Positions 1 through 12,531 of a stretch of 64,000 bases of DNA are shown here, piece after piece. The DNA lies in contig OY992834.1 of assembly GCA_963921425.1 (NCBI GenBank), forward strand, positions 26,425,923-26,489,922. Direction: 5' to 3'. The number at the start of each line of letters is the position of its first letter. Position 1 is the first letter of the stretch. The notes beneath the pieces are model-generated. The model had not been told where the DNA came from. It searched no databases and saw only the letters and a list, made by a program, of their open reading frames with translations. This stretch comes from Dryas octopetala (taxonomy: Eukaryota; Streptophyta; Magnoliopsida; Rosales; Rosaceae). Position numbers and translations under genes: made by a program.

Positions 1-1710
1 ACAGGAAAGAAACATTTTACACATTTTTCAACATCTAACTCTCCCTTTTCCCTTGTCCTTTCTAAAGTTTTTTTTTTTCTTTTTGGATCAATATGCATAA
101 AACGAACTAAATTTAATTGTCTTCTTCAAAACTTAGATGGTGTTATAGCTTGTTTATTGAGCAACTGAAAGAAAATAAGTGGTAAGCACTTGGCCCTTAT
201 AGTTGTTCTATAATATTTCCTCGCAAAATAACCCATCATATAATGGATTCATTTGATATGTTGGGTTTTTCAATATGAAAGAATTAAAAGAACTTGTTTT
301 GGTCAAGCCTGTGGCTGTGGCCCAAGAAAATGGTCAGGCCATTGACCCCATGTTTGGCCCCTTCATGTTTTTATTGGTTCCACTGCTATTACGTTCCCAA
401 CTCGGCCGAAAACAAAATTAAGACTGGATAAGATTAGATTTTTGGTGTGTCCTTTTCCCATTCATGCCCCAATTAGGGTCCACATTAGCCGCACAAGCTC
501 ATGCCCCTTATTTCAGTTTACTTCTTAATGTGTTACTTTCTATATTAATTAAGTGTTGCATCATCTAAATTTACTAAATGTACACTTATACTAATATGCA
601 CTAGTTAGCCAGTGGGTAAAGAATGAGTATAAAGCAAGTCATAAATTCGGGTGTTATTAGGTTTAATATCTAACGGGCACAAAAAATTCAAATTTATCTG
701 ATACGTATGATTTGCAGATGGTTACACGTATTTAGAGTTTACATTAGAATCTTGTTATAAATGTAAGAGTAAATTGTGAATTTTCTTGTTATTCAATATC
801 CAGAATTAAAATATATACTTACACCAAAGAACCCTTCACAAATCTTAGTAAGCGATGAGATCGTTGCATATTCAATTGAACTCGTTGGCACTAGCACTAC
901 TTCTGATCACTATTATTTTTATAGAATCATGCATGGTGCAACATTTGCTATGTTACTTATGAGTTGTTTTTTAATTAGAAATGTTACTTTGGAGTTAGGA
1001 TGTTAGGGTTTGCTAGCAATGGCAAGCAGTCATTCAACAAGGTTTCCATTCAGATTTTTGTGTAGAGAGGAGTTGCACACACAACTTTAAGCTTCATTTG
1101 CGTTCAAGAAGATTACAAAATTGGTGTCAAGGTGGGTTGAGGTCACATGAACTGGGCCCTAACGGCCCATATTGTTTTTGTCCACTTGTTTACATATAAG
1201 TCTTGGACAAGTTTCGGTAACATGGCAGTATGGGATCGAAGCCTGAATAAACTCAATTATTGTATTTCATTATAGAGATGTCATAATCTTCACACCGACA
1301 ATGCACGTGTGATTTATAAATTTAACCTTAACTGCAAATTAAAGTAAACGATATGAATGTAATAAAAACTTTTAGAACTACAGAAACTAAACGGAAAATA
1401 ACTCAAACATATGGACTTTCATTTTAATTATAAAAAGCAACATGGAGCAAACATGCACAAAGTAAATTTGTACGTTATGGATATATGTTTTGCTTTCTCA
1501 TGATTGATCATTAGATCTTTTACAATATGGCAATGGAAAACTCGGTCTCCCAATGAACTTTGGAAACTTTTTTCCCCACCTGCTTGCTTTTGACCAAAGA
1601 ATTCTTTATAATCATACTCATCTTCAATTGAATCATATAATTGACCTATTTTGATGGTCTTGTCTACTTTTTTCGTAATTATGTTTAGGGTTTTTTTATT
1701 ATAAAATTTG
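1..1710. other. AT-rich intergenic DNA, no gene seen
   Basis: I find no convincing coding frame, RNA gene or intact transposon here. The open frames present are short and do not resemble any family I know. Confidence 0.6.
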
Positions 1711-2304
1711 GATTAAATATTAAATTTTAATAATTTTTTAGAATAGCATGAAGATTATATAATATTTCAATTAAATTACTAAATTTATATGTAATTTTTT
1801 AGATTAGGTCACAAATGTGTTGGCCCATTTGTTTTAGGCATTTCCATTTGACATTTTTGTCTTTAAAACTTTTATATTGTCTTGGAAGTTGGATAATGTA
1901 GTCTAATTGTATTTGTGAACATAAAATTATAACGTTGCCTTAATTTAGTTTAGGGTATAGAAATGTAATGTAGGATATAGAAATGAGGTGCAAGGTATAT
2001 AAATGAGGTTTAGGCTTTAAAATTAAGGTTCCAGAGCTTATAGCTTAGGGTTTAGGTCTCGGGTTTTGGGTAGACCTTAAGTTGTTTTGCTGTGTAGCAG
2101 TTAAACACAAACCTAATATTTTTTTATTGATTTATTTGTAAGTTACTATATTTTTTTTATTGTAGTGGCATGTGATGTTAAATATTTATGAATTATAGTC
2201 ACCTTTATTATATTATTATGTTTGACTTTTCAACTAGTACCTAATCTAAAATGCTATTAAATTTTGGTATTTAAACTAAAAAACTATTGAAATTTGGTAC
2301 CTTA
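1711..2304 (+). mobile_element. MITE family A, copy 1
   Basis: This is a ~600-bp non-coding element. It matches the copy at 36219-36833 in the same orientation and the copy at 35401-35972 in the opposite orientation. Its ends are imperfect inverted repeats: a left end related to ATACCAAATCCTAATAA and a right end reading ATTTGGTACCTTAA. It carries several TAGGGTTTA-like motifs. The TTAA at the termini would suit a PIF/Harbinger-type target duplication, but I cannot fix the exact boundary. Confidence 0.65.
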
Positions 2305-2649
2305 AGCCAATAGATCTTTTTTTTATTTAGAATTAAGAAAGAAAAAGATCAAACATAATAATATAGTAGCCCTCATATCATTGTGCTTATTAATTAATCG
2401 AATGTCATCGTTAGTAGTAGTAAAAATTTGAGTATGATATAAAATTCAGATGTCATCTGTTTTGAATGTTTTCAAGAAAATTATTTCACAAAATAATGAG
2501 AAATGCTGCTTGCAATTTATTAGTTTTATATATCTGGGGTAAATTACTTGTAAGTCCAAAAATTACAAGATTTTAAGTGGAAGTCATTATGAACATTAAC
2601 TAGAAGGTCAATCTATTATATGTCTACACCTTACTTTCATGTGACTGCC

Positions 2650-2652
<3 letters not shown>

Positions 2653-2702
<50 letters not shown>
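2653..2702. repeat. (TC)n microsatellite
   Basis: An uninterrupted TC dinucleotide run of about 24 units. On the minus strand it creates a spurious Arg/Glu-repeat open frame. Confidence 0.95.
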
Positions 2703-2703
<1 letters not shown>

Positions 2704-4354
2704 ACTCTCTTTCTCTTTGTCTCTCGCTATCTCTCTATCTCTCATCACTTTCTCCTTCTCTCTCTGTGTCTGATTCCCCTCAGTTGACTTCACTCCTCAT
2801 AAGCGCAAGATCAGATCTGATGCGTCACCGATGTTGTTGTTTATACCTTCCAAAAATGGGTCATGGTCCACTTGTATAATTATTGGGTTCAAATTGGTGT
2901 CTTTACTACCCAAGTCATTTCCAGATTTTTCTTGGCTCATCTACATACCATAGTTGTCTACCTACTCCAAAAGCAAGTCATCTTAGCCAAATATATGGCT
3001 ACATCCTATTGAAACACTTGATGACAAAGCAATTGGACCACTATAAAAGGAAGCTCACAAGGCAATGTCAAAGAGAACAAACCCCTCCTCCCCCCCTAAC
3101 ATATAACTCCAAAAACTCACAAAAAATGTGAATCTCCCAGCAAGTTTTTTGCTCCCAACTCAGCCTAATGGCTTTTATTTCTCAAAACTCTCTTTATTTT
3201 CATTTGCATAGTCTTTCAAGGCCCTTTTAATTGTATTTCCTTACACTTATGCAATTAATTTCCATGTATTTTGGTTTTTTCAAGAACAGCTCTTGTTCTT
3301 TGAATTTATTTTAGTGTTATTTCCTATTAAGCTTTCTTTTAAATTTATGTTGCTCTTTTATTTACATTTTGATTGTTCAAAATCCTAGTCGATCTATAAG
3401 CAAGAAAATAATCTAGATAAGCTTTTCCCGCCTCTTTCCTATGGCACAATCGTTTTTAGAAGTTAAATATTTTATTTGGCGCATGTGCATTACATTTTAT
3501 TATTATTTTCACATTAAATATTATTTTTTTCTAATCGTCTATTCCAAGCCGATTAGTGGCACGCTCGCATCCACGCCAAAGGTAAGAAATCTCGCCTCAC
3601 ACACAGTCGAGCATCATTTTTTGTGTCGAAACAGTAGTGGAGTGGAGTGGAGTGGAGTGCCAATATCACTCTTCAGAAGCACAAATTCAGATCCGATGTG
3701 TCACCTATGTAGCGGAGTCTGATCTAATCCAACTAAAATATGAGAAAAATATGAGAAAAAAAAATAAAAATCAACAACCCCACTCCCATACTCATCAGCA
3801 GCGCCGTCACCGACTCATTGACATCCCCCTACCTGCCTATAATTGGTATAGATCACCATAGAAATTTTCAGAATTTGACTGAACATTCCAACTCAATTCA
3901 AGTACATTCAACTCCATTAATAAAATCTGAGATGCAATTAATAAATAGAATTAGGAAGAACAACTACAAAAGAAACATGATATGACAACGCGCGAGGAAT
4001 GTTGTCAAAGCCCTTTAACAACGTTCAAGTGCACGTTTCGTATCTGTGAATGATAGAAATGGAACTACCATGGAAATGGACTCGAAGCTTGTGATTTCTA
4101 TAGATCACCACAGACTTTCCACAATTTGACTAAACATTTAACTCTAAGGTTATACCGAAAATTTTAATAGGTTTCATGTCACAAGAATTGAAGAATTCAA
4201 AAGCAATAGGTTGTAGGATTACTAAGATTATAAGACAACTTATATGAAGTAAAGAATTCAATTGCAATGTTTCACCCAAAATTTGATGTTTGCTTGGAAT
4301 ATTCAATGGGTGCAAAGTTTATGAGAGTTTCATATTGTAGAATTAGTAAGAGGA

Positions 4355-4386
<32 letters not shown>

Positions 4387-4396
4387 GGAGAGAGAG
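4355..4396. repeat. (AG)n microsatellite, interrupted
   Basis: An AG dinucleotide run broken by GGG interruptions. It is followed by a GC-richer patch resembling the interiors of the long-TIR elements elsewhere in the window. Confidence 0.85.
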
Positions 4397-4640
4397 CAGG
4401 CACCAACGGTGAGTACGCCAGTGATGCCATCGCTGATGAGTAGGGGGTGGGCGGCGTGCTGCTGCTTGGTGTGGTTTTTTTTTTTTTCATTTTATTTTAA
4501 TTTTCTATTTATTGATAAAACAATAGAAAAGAAAAAAAATTGTAATTAAAGTTTGACATATGGCAAGAAAAGAGAGGATGGTTATGCCACTCAGTAAAGT
4601 GATGTGGCAGGAAACCTCCTACGGAAGTTTTTCTCTAATC

Positions 4641-5994
4641 ATATGGCTAAGTAATTTCCGATTTGAATGATTTTTTTGTAAAGATGATCTTTGAATAGAG
4701 ACCTAAAAAATGAATGGTTTGGATTATGAGATCAAAGAATGTAGTGGGCCCAAAAGGGTAGTTAGTAGCGTATTATCTTATTAACCAGTTCGTTTTAGAG
4801 TGTATATATATAGGAAGAGAGATTTGAATTTAAGACATCTCCAACATTGTGGAGATAAACTCTATTAGGCCACAAATTAGTTGTTTATTTATTAGTTGTT
4901 TATCCTACATGGAATTTTTCTTAAGAAAAAAATAATAGTACTTACAACTATTTAACCTCAAGAGTTTTCTAGTTTCTTTCTTTCTTTTCTTTTTATGGGT
5001 CATAAAGGCTTGTATGGGTTCTCACATACACCAAAAGTGAGTAGGTTGATTATTTAAAGGGCATATACTGCTTTTGAATAGAACATTAACTGTCCACACC
5101 CATATATGAGGAAGGAATTTCTAACCTCTCCAAACAGGTAACGTGAGAATCAATGTCATAAAGATTTTTTTTTTTTTGGTACAAATATATTTTTACATTA
5201 ATTTATTTTTTCACAAAAGATTTTTTTGTTGTGAACAAAAAATTAAATTTTGGATTTCGAAGAAATTTTGAGAGCTAAAAAATATGGAATTTTCAAAAGA
5301 ATTTCGATTTCGTTGGAAATTTAGACTAAAACAATTGGAACTTTTAACAAAATTTCGACAATTTCGATTTAGTAATATTTCGAAACCTCAAAAAAATAAA
5401 AATTTCTTCGAGAAAATTTTTGAAATTTAATTTCATGGTTGTGAAAAATGATATTAAGGCAAATGGGCTTAAAGGTAGTTACCATTAAAGGCATCACAGA
5501 ATTTGGTGTCTAAGTTTTCAAATTCAATTGTTTATGAAGGGACAACTAAGAATAATCTAGTCTCTCAATAAAAAAAATAATAATAATAAATAAATAAATA
5601 AAGTATAATCTAGTCTCAAATTATCATCCTCCTTTATTTAGTTTTACCCTCCTTTTTAGTACTCATTTTTAAATGATAAGACGATAAGAACACAATGCAA
5701 TACTATCTCCTTGCTTGGTAACAATGTTGCTAACTTCGAAACAGTTGATTCTCTAACTCGTTTTAGGTTTTTTTGCATATTTTGTGAATTTATGCATTTG
5801 ATGAATTAATTTTTACTTTAATTTATTTGAATGCATTTGGAGAACCCTTATTTTTTAGAAAATGGCACGTATCCTTGTATTAATTGTCAACATAAAAACA
5901 ACATTTTTCAATGGCCAATGCTATTCTCCAATCGAATAGCATTGAAAAATGATCGGAACCATAGTATAAACGGTACCGACCTTCTCATTTTTTA
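4641..5994. other. Gene-free AT-rich stretch with a fold-back segment
   Basis: No gene is seen. 4645-4740 resembles one arm of the hairpin elements at ~6.0, 37.4 and 56 kb. 5209-5452 is a possible fold-back element, bounded by TTTTCACAA on the left and TTGTGAAAAA on the right with dense AAATTTCGA motifs inside. Its ends are imperfect and no target duplication is evident. Confidence 0.4.
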
Positions 5995-6330
5995 TTCTTC
6001 TGTAGTATATTTATATGATCGGAACCATTCATTTTTTAAAGATTAGCTTTGCAAAAAATCAACTAAATCGGAAATCGTTTGATCATGTAATCGTTATCAA
6101 ATAAACAAACGGTGAATCAAATTGCTACCAAAATCGTCTGTTTATTTTATCAGAGTTTGATAATCAAATGATTTTCGATTTGATTGATTTTTGCAAAGAG
6201 GATCTTCATTGAATGATCTAAAAAACAAATGATTCCGATCATGAAAATACATTGCGGAATGAGAATAATAAAGGAGAATGTTGGTGGGAAGGTAAATTGG
6301 AGAAGGTGAATAACATTCTTTTACATAAAA
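5995..6330. mobile_element. Long-hairpin MITE (family B), damaged copy
   Basis: Two complementary arms meet near 6130. The left arm reads ATGATCGGAACCATTCA then AATCGGAAATCGTTTGATC; the right arm is its imperfect complement, ending near CGATCATG. The same arm sequences occur in the elements at 37428-37834, 56180-56586 and 56922-57302. The left terminus looks eroded. Confidence 0.6.
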
Positions 6331-6433
6331 TGGGTCATTGTGTTTTGGACTTTTGGCAAATACCAAATGTCAAACTTTGTGTCAAATATGACATGAAGAA
6401 TAACACCGAGATTATTTTTTGTTTTTTGGTACA

Positions 6434-7204
6434 ATAGCATCCAAAGCTTTTTTTTTTTTTTTGGAGAAGGCAATAACATTGCATTAAAACAGCCAAAAAG
6501 GCATAGAAAATATAAATTTATGGCAAGAAGCCCTACAATATGTAATAGGGCCAAAAAGGTAAACGCTTACAATGGAATAAGAGCTCGATCTCGTAACGTC
6601 AGCATCGAGCAGACACTACAGCCGCTAAACGAAGCTAGCGAGGCACTGTAGAAATTAGTGAACTAGTCGCGTTTGGGTCCACAATCCAACCAACATCTCT
6701 AAATCGAGTTTGACAGTAACCCAAGGTGGCGGATCGGGCAGTAGTAACTGGAAGGATTGGTACTAGCGAGTATAGTCACCTCTCTACACCGTGTGACGAG
6801 AACCAGAGCCAAACTAGAAGAAAAAGCTTCATAGAGCAACTAAGAGTCGCTAAAGCAGAATCCGACGCCGCACAACGCGCAGATCGTGCACTATGTCACA
6901 GACAGACCAAACCAGAGTAATTGAAAAAGCTCTCTATTATTGAGATGAAAAAACTCTCACATGGAGAGATAAAAAATCTCTCATAAAGAGGGAGGAGAGT
7001 ATCCCATAAGTGAAGAAGAAAATGAGAAGGGAGAGGCGGGGGTATGAGCAGCGGGCCTATGAGGAACATAAGAGCCACCACCCCCACCCCTGGAAATACT
7101 TGGCTGAGAGAGATATGATTGAGGAGAGAGAAAAGAGTGTTTGGGGGTGGTGGCTAGGGTTTAAAAATTAAAAGAGTTGTGCTATATATAGCATCCGAAG
7201 CTTT
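6434..7204 (-). mobile_element. LINE-type retroposed copy A with target-site duplication
   Basis: The element body is 6451-7187 on the minus strand. It begins (5') with a pyrimidine-rich leader containing AAACCCTAGCC and ends (3') with GCAATGTTATTGCCTTCTCC plus a poly(A) tail, seen as poly(T) at 6448-6462. It is flanked by a 17-bp direct repeat, ATAGCATCCAAAGCTTT at 6434-6450 and ATAGCATCCGAAGCTTT at 7188-7204, which differ at one base. Poly(A) plus a long target duplication is the signature of target-primed reverse transcription. The 3' end resembles plant L1-type LINEs. No reverse transcriptase is present, so it is non-autonomous or internally deleted. Its 3' half matches copy B in inverted orientation. 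Confidence 0.8.
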
Positions 7205-7490
7205 AATATGCTAAAGATATTTTTTATATTGGCATGGGCATTTTCGAACCTATTGGCATAAGCGATAGAAAATCCAAATTTTGACTCTTTTTGGGTACAA
7301 TAAGGGAAAAAACAAAAAACAAAAATTTATTTTGGAGAGTTCTTATTTGTAAATTTCGGAGGTCAAAATACAAAATATCTTGTTATATGTCATAGAAATT
7401 TTTTAGAATACTAGTTATCTTTTCTTTTGTACCTTATCTTCCAATTTTTTTTAGCTTAAGTATAGTTGATTTTTAGATGGCTTGAATCAG

Positions 7491-7962
7491 ATTGACAAGA
7501 AAAGATCATGCTTTAGCGACGTCGGATCCTGCTTTGCTTAGTTGCTCTCTGGAGCTCTTTCTTCCTGTTTGGCTCTGATTCTCATCACATGGTGTAGGAA
7601 GGTCACTATGCTCGCCGGTACCGACAAAACCGGTACCAATTTTGCCGGTTACTACTGCTTGATCCGCCACCTTGGTCTACTATCATACTCGATTTAGAGA
7701 TGTTGGTTGGATTGTAGATCCAAACGCGACTAGTTCGCTAATTTCTGCAGTGCCTCGCTGGCTTCGTTTGGGGAATGTAGTGTCTACTCAATGACGACGT
7801 TACGAGATCGGGCTCTTATTCCATTGTAAGCATTTAGCTTTTTGGCCCAATTGTTGTAAAGCTTCTTGCCATAACTTTGTATTTTTTTTATATTTTTTTC
7901 ATGTTTTAATGCAATGTTATTGCTTTCTCAAAAAAAAAAAAAAAAATTGACAAGAGAAGATC
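7491..7962 (+). mobile_element. LINE-type retroposed copy B with target-site duplication
   Basis: The body is 7508-7945, sense orientation, ending in a poly(A) run at 7930-7946. It is flanked by ATTGACAAGAAAAGATC at 7491-7507 and ATTGACAAGAGAAGATC at 7946-7962 (16 of 17 match). About 300 bp of its 3' end matches the complement of copy A, so the two form a large inverted repeat by two separate insertions. Copy B is shorter at its 5' end, as expected for 5' truncation. Confidence 0.8.
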
Positions 7963-9280
7963 CAAATCCTTTATACTTTTAGAGTATTTACAATACATTT
8001 ATTTCTGTCATACATTCCAATTTATAGGTGAAAAATTTATATTTTAATAGAAAAAATAAATCCGTAAACATTTAAATGTTAAAAATATACGGTATGCCAT
8101 GGAATAACTGTAGTGTAGTTTATTCCTTTTACTTTTTACGAACAAGAATCATGGATCAACCTTACTCTTTTAACATAATAGGACAATACTCCAAAACAGT
8201 GGCATAACTGCATAAGTACATAACCCCTAGCAACCGAGCAATAATTACTGTCCCATGGGTGGCCTCATTAGGGCTACAATATCATGTTATTTTCTCACTT
8301 TCTCAGTCTTTCTGTTATTTTATTATTATTTTCATGGAATGGTTGTACTTGTCAAAAGATTTAAAAAGTGAAAATTGAAGGAGTCAGTAGTCCACATCAT
8401 AATTTTATAAGTTATGATTAATGAGCCCACACGGTTATTGGTTGGTGTAAATGTGTAATTAGCATACTGCAGACGTAACCATAATTAATTAATTAATTAA
8501 TTTGCAAAAACAGAATCTGACATATCTTTGCTAAGCCACTTTCGTCAGAACTTCCGAAAATATAATCAGATACAAGTTACAACACAATGCGACAACCCAC
8601 GACAAATCCATTGTTGCAAATTGCAATGCAACGACAACCATAACCCTCTACAGCTATTACTTAATGCAAAAATCAAATTATTTTATGTGGAAATTCCATA
8701 TTGTTTTGTGGGATTTAGTGATTTTATAATGCAAAGTTAGAACTCTAATTTGTAGTACATGAGAAAAAGTGTTATTTTGATATACTTTATTAGTTTATTT
8801 ATTAAAAATTTAAAACTTTTGGAGTCTACTAGCTAGATGTCTAACAATAATAGAACCTTACTCAGCTAGATGTCAAAAATTCAACTCAATTACAAATTTA
8901 CTAGTTAAGATGAACTGTAATCAACTCAACTTACAAGGTTTACTTCAATTTGCAAGATCATTGTCTACAAGCTATGATAAGACTGAGTGTCCCATATTAT
9001 TTCGCTTCCAATGTTAATAAAAAAAAATTAAAAAAATTAATAAAAAAAATTATCGCCGAACTCGATAATGCGGATTGAGTGGAAGAATTGGTGGTAAAAT
9101 TACAAGAATACCACTAGCATGAATTAAGGAGAAAAAGAAGGTTTGCAAAAACCAGGACAAGCAGACAAAACCCAAGAGGGGTTTGAGAGGAGGCAGGTGC
9201 CATACTGCCAGGTGGCTCCTACTTAACGTGATTTCTGCCAACCTTACCTTCTTCCCCATTTCCCATCTTATCCTCCTCAC
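7963..9280. other. Intergenic DNA upstream of the DUF642 gene
   Basis: No gene is seen. It contains a short TTAA tetranucleotide repeat near 8484-8502 and A/T runs near 9020-9050. The last few hundred bases are the likely promoter of the gene starting at 9367. Confidence 0.55.
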
Positions 9281-9288
9281 TATAAATA
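9281..9288 (+). promoter_or_regulatory. TATA box of the DUF642 gene
   Basis: TATAAATA lies 86 bp before the start codon and is followed by a CT-rich leader (CACTCCCTCTCCCACACCC), as in many plant 5' UTRs. Transcription would be expected to start near 9312. Confidence 0.65.
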
Positions 9289-9366
9289 CAAGCACTCCCT
9301 CTCCCACACCCAAACGCCTCTCACAGTCTCGCTGCTTTCTCTTCCGTGCCCATTTTTTTGGTTCAA

Positions 9367-11524
9367 ATGGCAGACTTGCTCTCACTTCTTCTTGCATTCT
9401 CCTTGCTGTTTAGTAGTCCTGCTTTTGCAGTTGTACCTGTGCCTTTGGAAGGTAATGCTCTCTCTCACTCTCATCTAACCTCCCGCAGTTGTGTACTTGT
9501 GTAGTAATGTTGAATATCTTATTCTGATCTGTTTTACTGAGCTTTGTCTTTACTGATTTAAGCTTACTTTAGCATTTTCTTGAGCTGGTTTTAGGGTATG
9601 AACTGATCTAGTTTCTATAAAGGTCTATTTTTTACTCCATTTGTGCTCCCTATCTCTCTTTCTCTGACCCCATTTGGTCTTTACTTGTCTATTGTATGTA
9701 CTAAAAAAGGTACATTCTGATCTGATGTGTTATACAAAACTTGGGGTTTTTATATTTCAGATATTTACATTTTATTGGACTCGCTGTTAGATTCTGATCT
9801 GGTGGGTTAGTGTGTTCATTCACATATATAAAACCCACAAAGATTTTTTTAACATTCTTCTTGTTTTTCTTTCACCAAAAACTCTTGCTTATCAGTTATC
9901 AACTTATCACCTCTTTGTTCTGCTTATTTTGTTCAGGACTCTTGGACAATGGCAACTTTGAAGAGCCACCAAAACCAAGCAACCTCAAGAAAACAGTTAT
10001 CATTGGGAAATATGCACTGCCCAAATGGGAAATCAATGGCTTGGTGGAGTACATCTCTGGCGGGCCGCAACCGGGTGGAATGTACTTCTCTGTGGCTCAT
10101 GGTGTCCATGCTGTGAGGCTTGGAAATGAGGCCTCAATCTCTCAGACCCTAAAGGTCAAACCAGGCTCTCTGTATGCCCTAACATTTGGGGCATCAAGGA
10201 CTTGTGCACAAGAGGAGGTTTTGAGGGTCTCAGTGCCTCCTCAGGCAGGGGACCTTCCTTTGCAGACCCTCTATAGCAGCAATGGAGGTGATACTTATGC
10301 TTGGGGATTCAAAGCCACTTCTAGTGTGGTTAAAGTGACTTTCCACAACCCTGGGATTCAAGAGGACCCTGCTTGTGGTCCACTCTTGGATGCAATTGCT
10401 ATCAAGGAGCTTTTCCCTCCACTGCCCACTAGAGGTAATTATAAACTTACAACTATGCTAAATTTGCTAATGCTATTCTCTATTATAAAGAACATGTTTG
10501 TATGCTTAATTTTGGATAATTCTTTATTTGGGTTTTCTTTTTTGAATTTATGATCTAATAGTGGGGTATCAATTTAATTGATCTGTTGGTTAGTATTCTC
10601 TGCTGATCTTGGTTCAGACCTAAACTTCTTTTGCTATGCCATTGCTGCATTGCACAAGTTTGCTGCTTGATTGTTATCTTTGGTTGTGTGGATCTGGGTT
10701 CCCCTGTCCTCTATGGTATCCAAGATGTGTTTTTTATTAATATGTATCTGTATCATTAATGTGTTATCTGTATCATTAATGTGTGGTCTTTCTACCTTTT
10801 TGGCTAGCTAAATTTTATACCTTGTATTCTTTTTTCTGGCCTGAATTAGCTAGCTTGTTTGAGAATTTGAGCTTTCAATGTGATCTGAAACAAACTACAG
10901 AGCTACAAGACATTACTCTGTATCCCGTTTTGGATTTGTGTTGTTTATTGAAATATACATAGAGAAACAAGGTTTTAACAAAAACATTGACTGTTTCTTG
11001 CAGATAATTTGGTCAGGAATCCTGGCTTTGAGGAGGCTCCTCATAGGCTGTTCAACTCTTCCCATGGTGTACTCCTCCCTCCAAAACAACTAGATCTGAC
11101 ATCCCCACTTCCTGGCTGGATCATCGAGTCCCTCAAAGCCGTAAAGTTCATCGATTCCAAACACTTCAATGTCCCATTTGGAAAAGGTGCAATTGAGCTT
11201 GTTGCAGGAAGAGAAAGTGCCATAGCCCAGATTCTCAGAACCATTCCTAACAAGCTCTACAATCTCTCATTCACCGTTGGGGATGCAAGGAACGGCTGCC
11301 ACGGGTCGATGATGGTTGAAGCATTTGCAGGCAAGGATACCTTAAAAGTTCCCTTCAGCTCCCAAGGAAAAGGCGGCTTCAAGACTGCTAGTTTCAAGTT
11401 CAAAGCAGTTTCACCCAGAACCAGAATCACATTCTTCAGCTCTTTCTACCACACTAGGGTTGATGACTATGGAGCTCTTTGTGGCCCCATCCTAGACCAA
11501 GTTCGGGTTTCGCCTATTGCTTAG
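9367..11524 (+). CDS. DUF642 cell-wall protein, 367 aa, three exons
   Basis: Exons are 9367-9451, 9937-10434 and 11004-11524. All junctions are GT/AG and the frame is continuous to TAG. Residues 1-21 form a secretory signal peptide (MADLLSLLLAFSLLF, then SSPAFA). Two galactose-binding-like DUF642 modules follow: about 29-190, starting LLDNGNFEEPP and ending CGPLLDAIAI, and about 196-365, starting NLVRNPGFEEAP and ending CGPILDQVRV. The paired CGPxLD motifs and the length (~365-370 aa) fit the family. Known family members are apoplastic proteins linked to pectin methylesterase activity and cell-wall remodelling in Arabidopsis (BIIDXI, DGR1/DGR2 group). I cannot assign a specific orthologue. 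The first intron splits a Gly codon after the signal peptide. An in-frame reading into intron 1 would give a false N-terminus lacking a signal peptide, so the ATG at 9367 is preferred. Confidence 0.93.
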
Positions 11525-12531
11525 ATGCTAGTTTAGTCATATTACCATAAGACTACATATTATTATAGAGATTGTGCAACGGCTATTATTTCTACTTTGT
11601 AAATTTGACCGTTGATGAGAGCTGGATGTTTTACAATTAAAGTAGTTTGGACTTGTGTGCATTGCTATATTTTCTACCACAGGAGGCATATGTGACTTTT
11701 CAAATTTAAGAAAATATGGTGGGAGAATCCTGTCTTTGTGAACCATGATATATGAGAAATTGAGAATAGATGAAGTCGTCTCACTAAATCTAGAAAACTT
11801 GTGTGAGCCTTGTGTAGCATATTCCTATTACATGCCACTTAGAATATGGCATGTCTTCAAATTTTAGAATATGCCATTGTCACCAAGCAGGAACCGCCCC
11901 CACAAGTTTTTCTCCACTAAATCAGGCCATTTTTCAGTGACAGCTTATGCCAAAGCAATATAATTGTCAACTTTTCTAGTAGTTACAAGAATCTAATGTC
12001 AACTGCCAAAGACTTGGATGTTTGATTAATGATGTGATAATCATCTTCCAATGTTAGTAAAGATCCTTTGCTCTTGCTAGGTAGCAGCTCAACTGTCAAG
12101 CACCTCTAAATAATTTGGGGCTACCATATTCACAAAAATCTAAATTTGCTACTAAGAGATCGATAACATAATTGATTCAGTGAGATGCTGTGCCAAACCA
12201 GCTATCATACACCATTTTAGCAATCAACATGAAGAGTATTGCTTTAGCCAAATAAATGAATGTTTGGATTATTTCAAAGCAATTTGACCAAAAAAAAAAA
12301 AAGATTATTTCAAAGCACAATCCATAATGCTCCATACCTGTAGGAACATTTCTAATCTGCTTATTAAAGTAATAATACACATCAGAATATGAATTTGACA
12401 GCCTGGTACAAAATTTATGCAAAGTGTATTTGTTACAAAATAATGATAAAATGATGTCAACTTGACACACTTTGAATGGTAAAATAAATTGCTGCACCAA
12501 TGTGTCAGTATGATGAACGGGCCTAAAAATT
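11525..12531. other. Space between two converging genes
   Basis: This lies between the 3' ends of the DUF642 gene (+) and the RLF-like gene (-), so it contains both 3' UTRs. At 12267-12317 a 15-bp direct repeat GATTATTTCAAAGCA flanks only 21 bp, mostly poly(A); this looks like a minimal retroposition scar. No other feature is seen. Confidence 0.55.

Larger units (their letters stand above)
2305..4640. other. Gene-free stretch with microsatellites and dispersed repeats
   Basis: No gene is supported. It contains a (TC)n tract at 2653-2702 and an AG-rich tract at 4355-4396. A ~44-bp segment at 2791-2834 recurs at 3667-3710. A TATAAAA-like box near 3044 is followed by a pyrimidine-rich leader, which could be an old LTR or a decayed promoter. 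Pairs of TAGATCACCA-containing segments near 3849 and 4098 are also directly repeated. Confidence 0.5.

Noticed and set aside
9810..10553. 247-codon frame as the full DUF642 product
   Set aside because: It reads through intron sequence at both ends. Splice sites at 9937 and 10434 and the signal-peptide exon at 9367 give a full-length family member.
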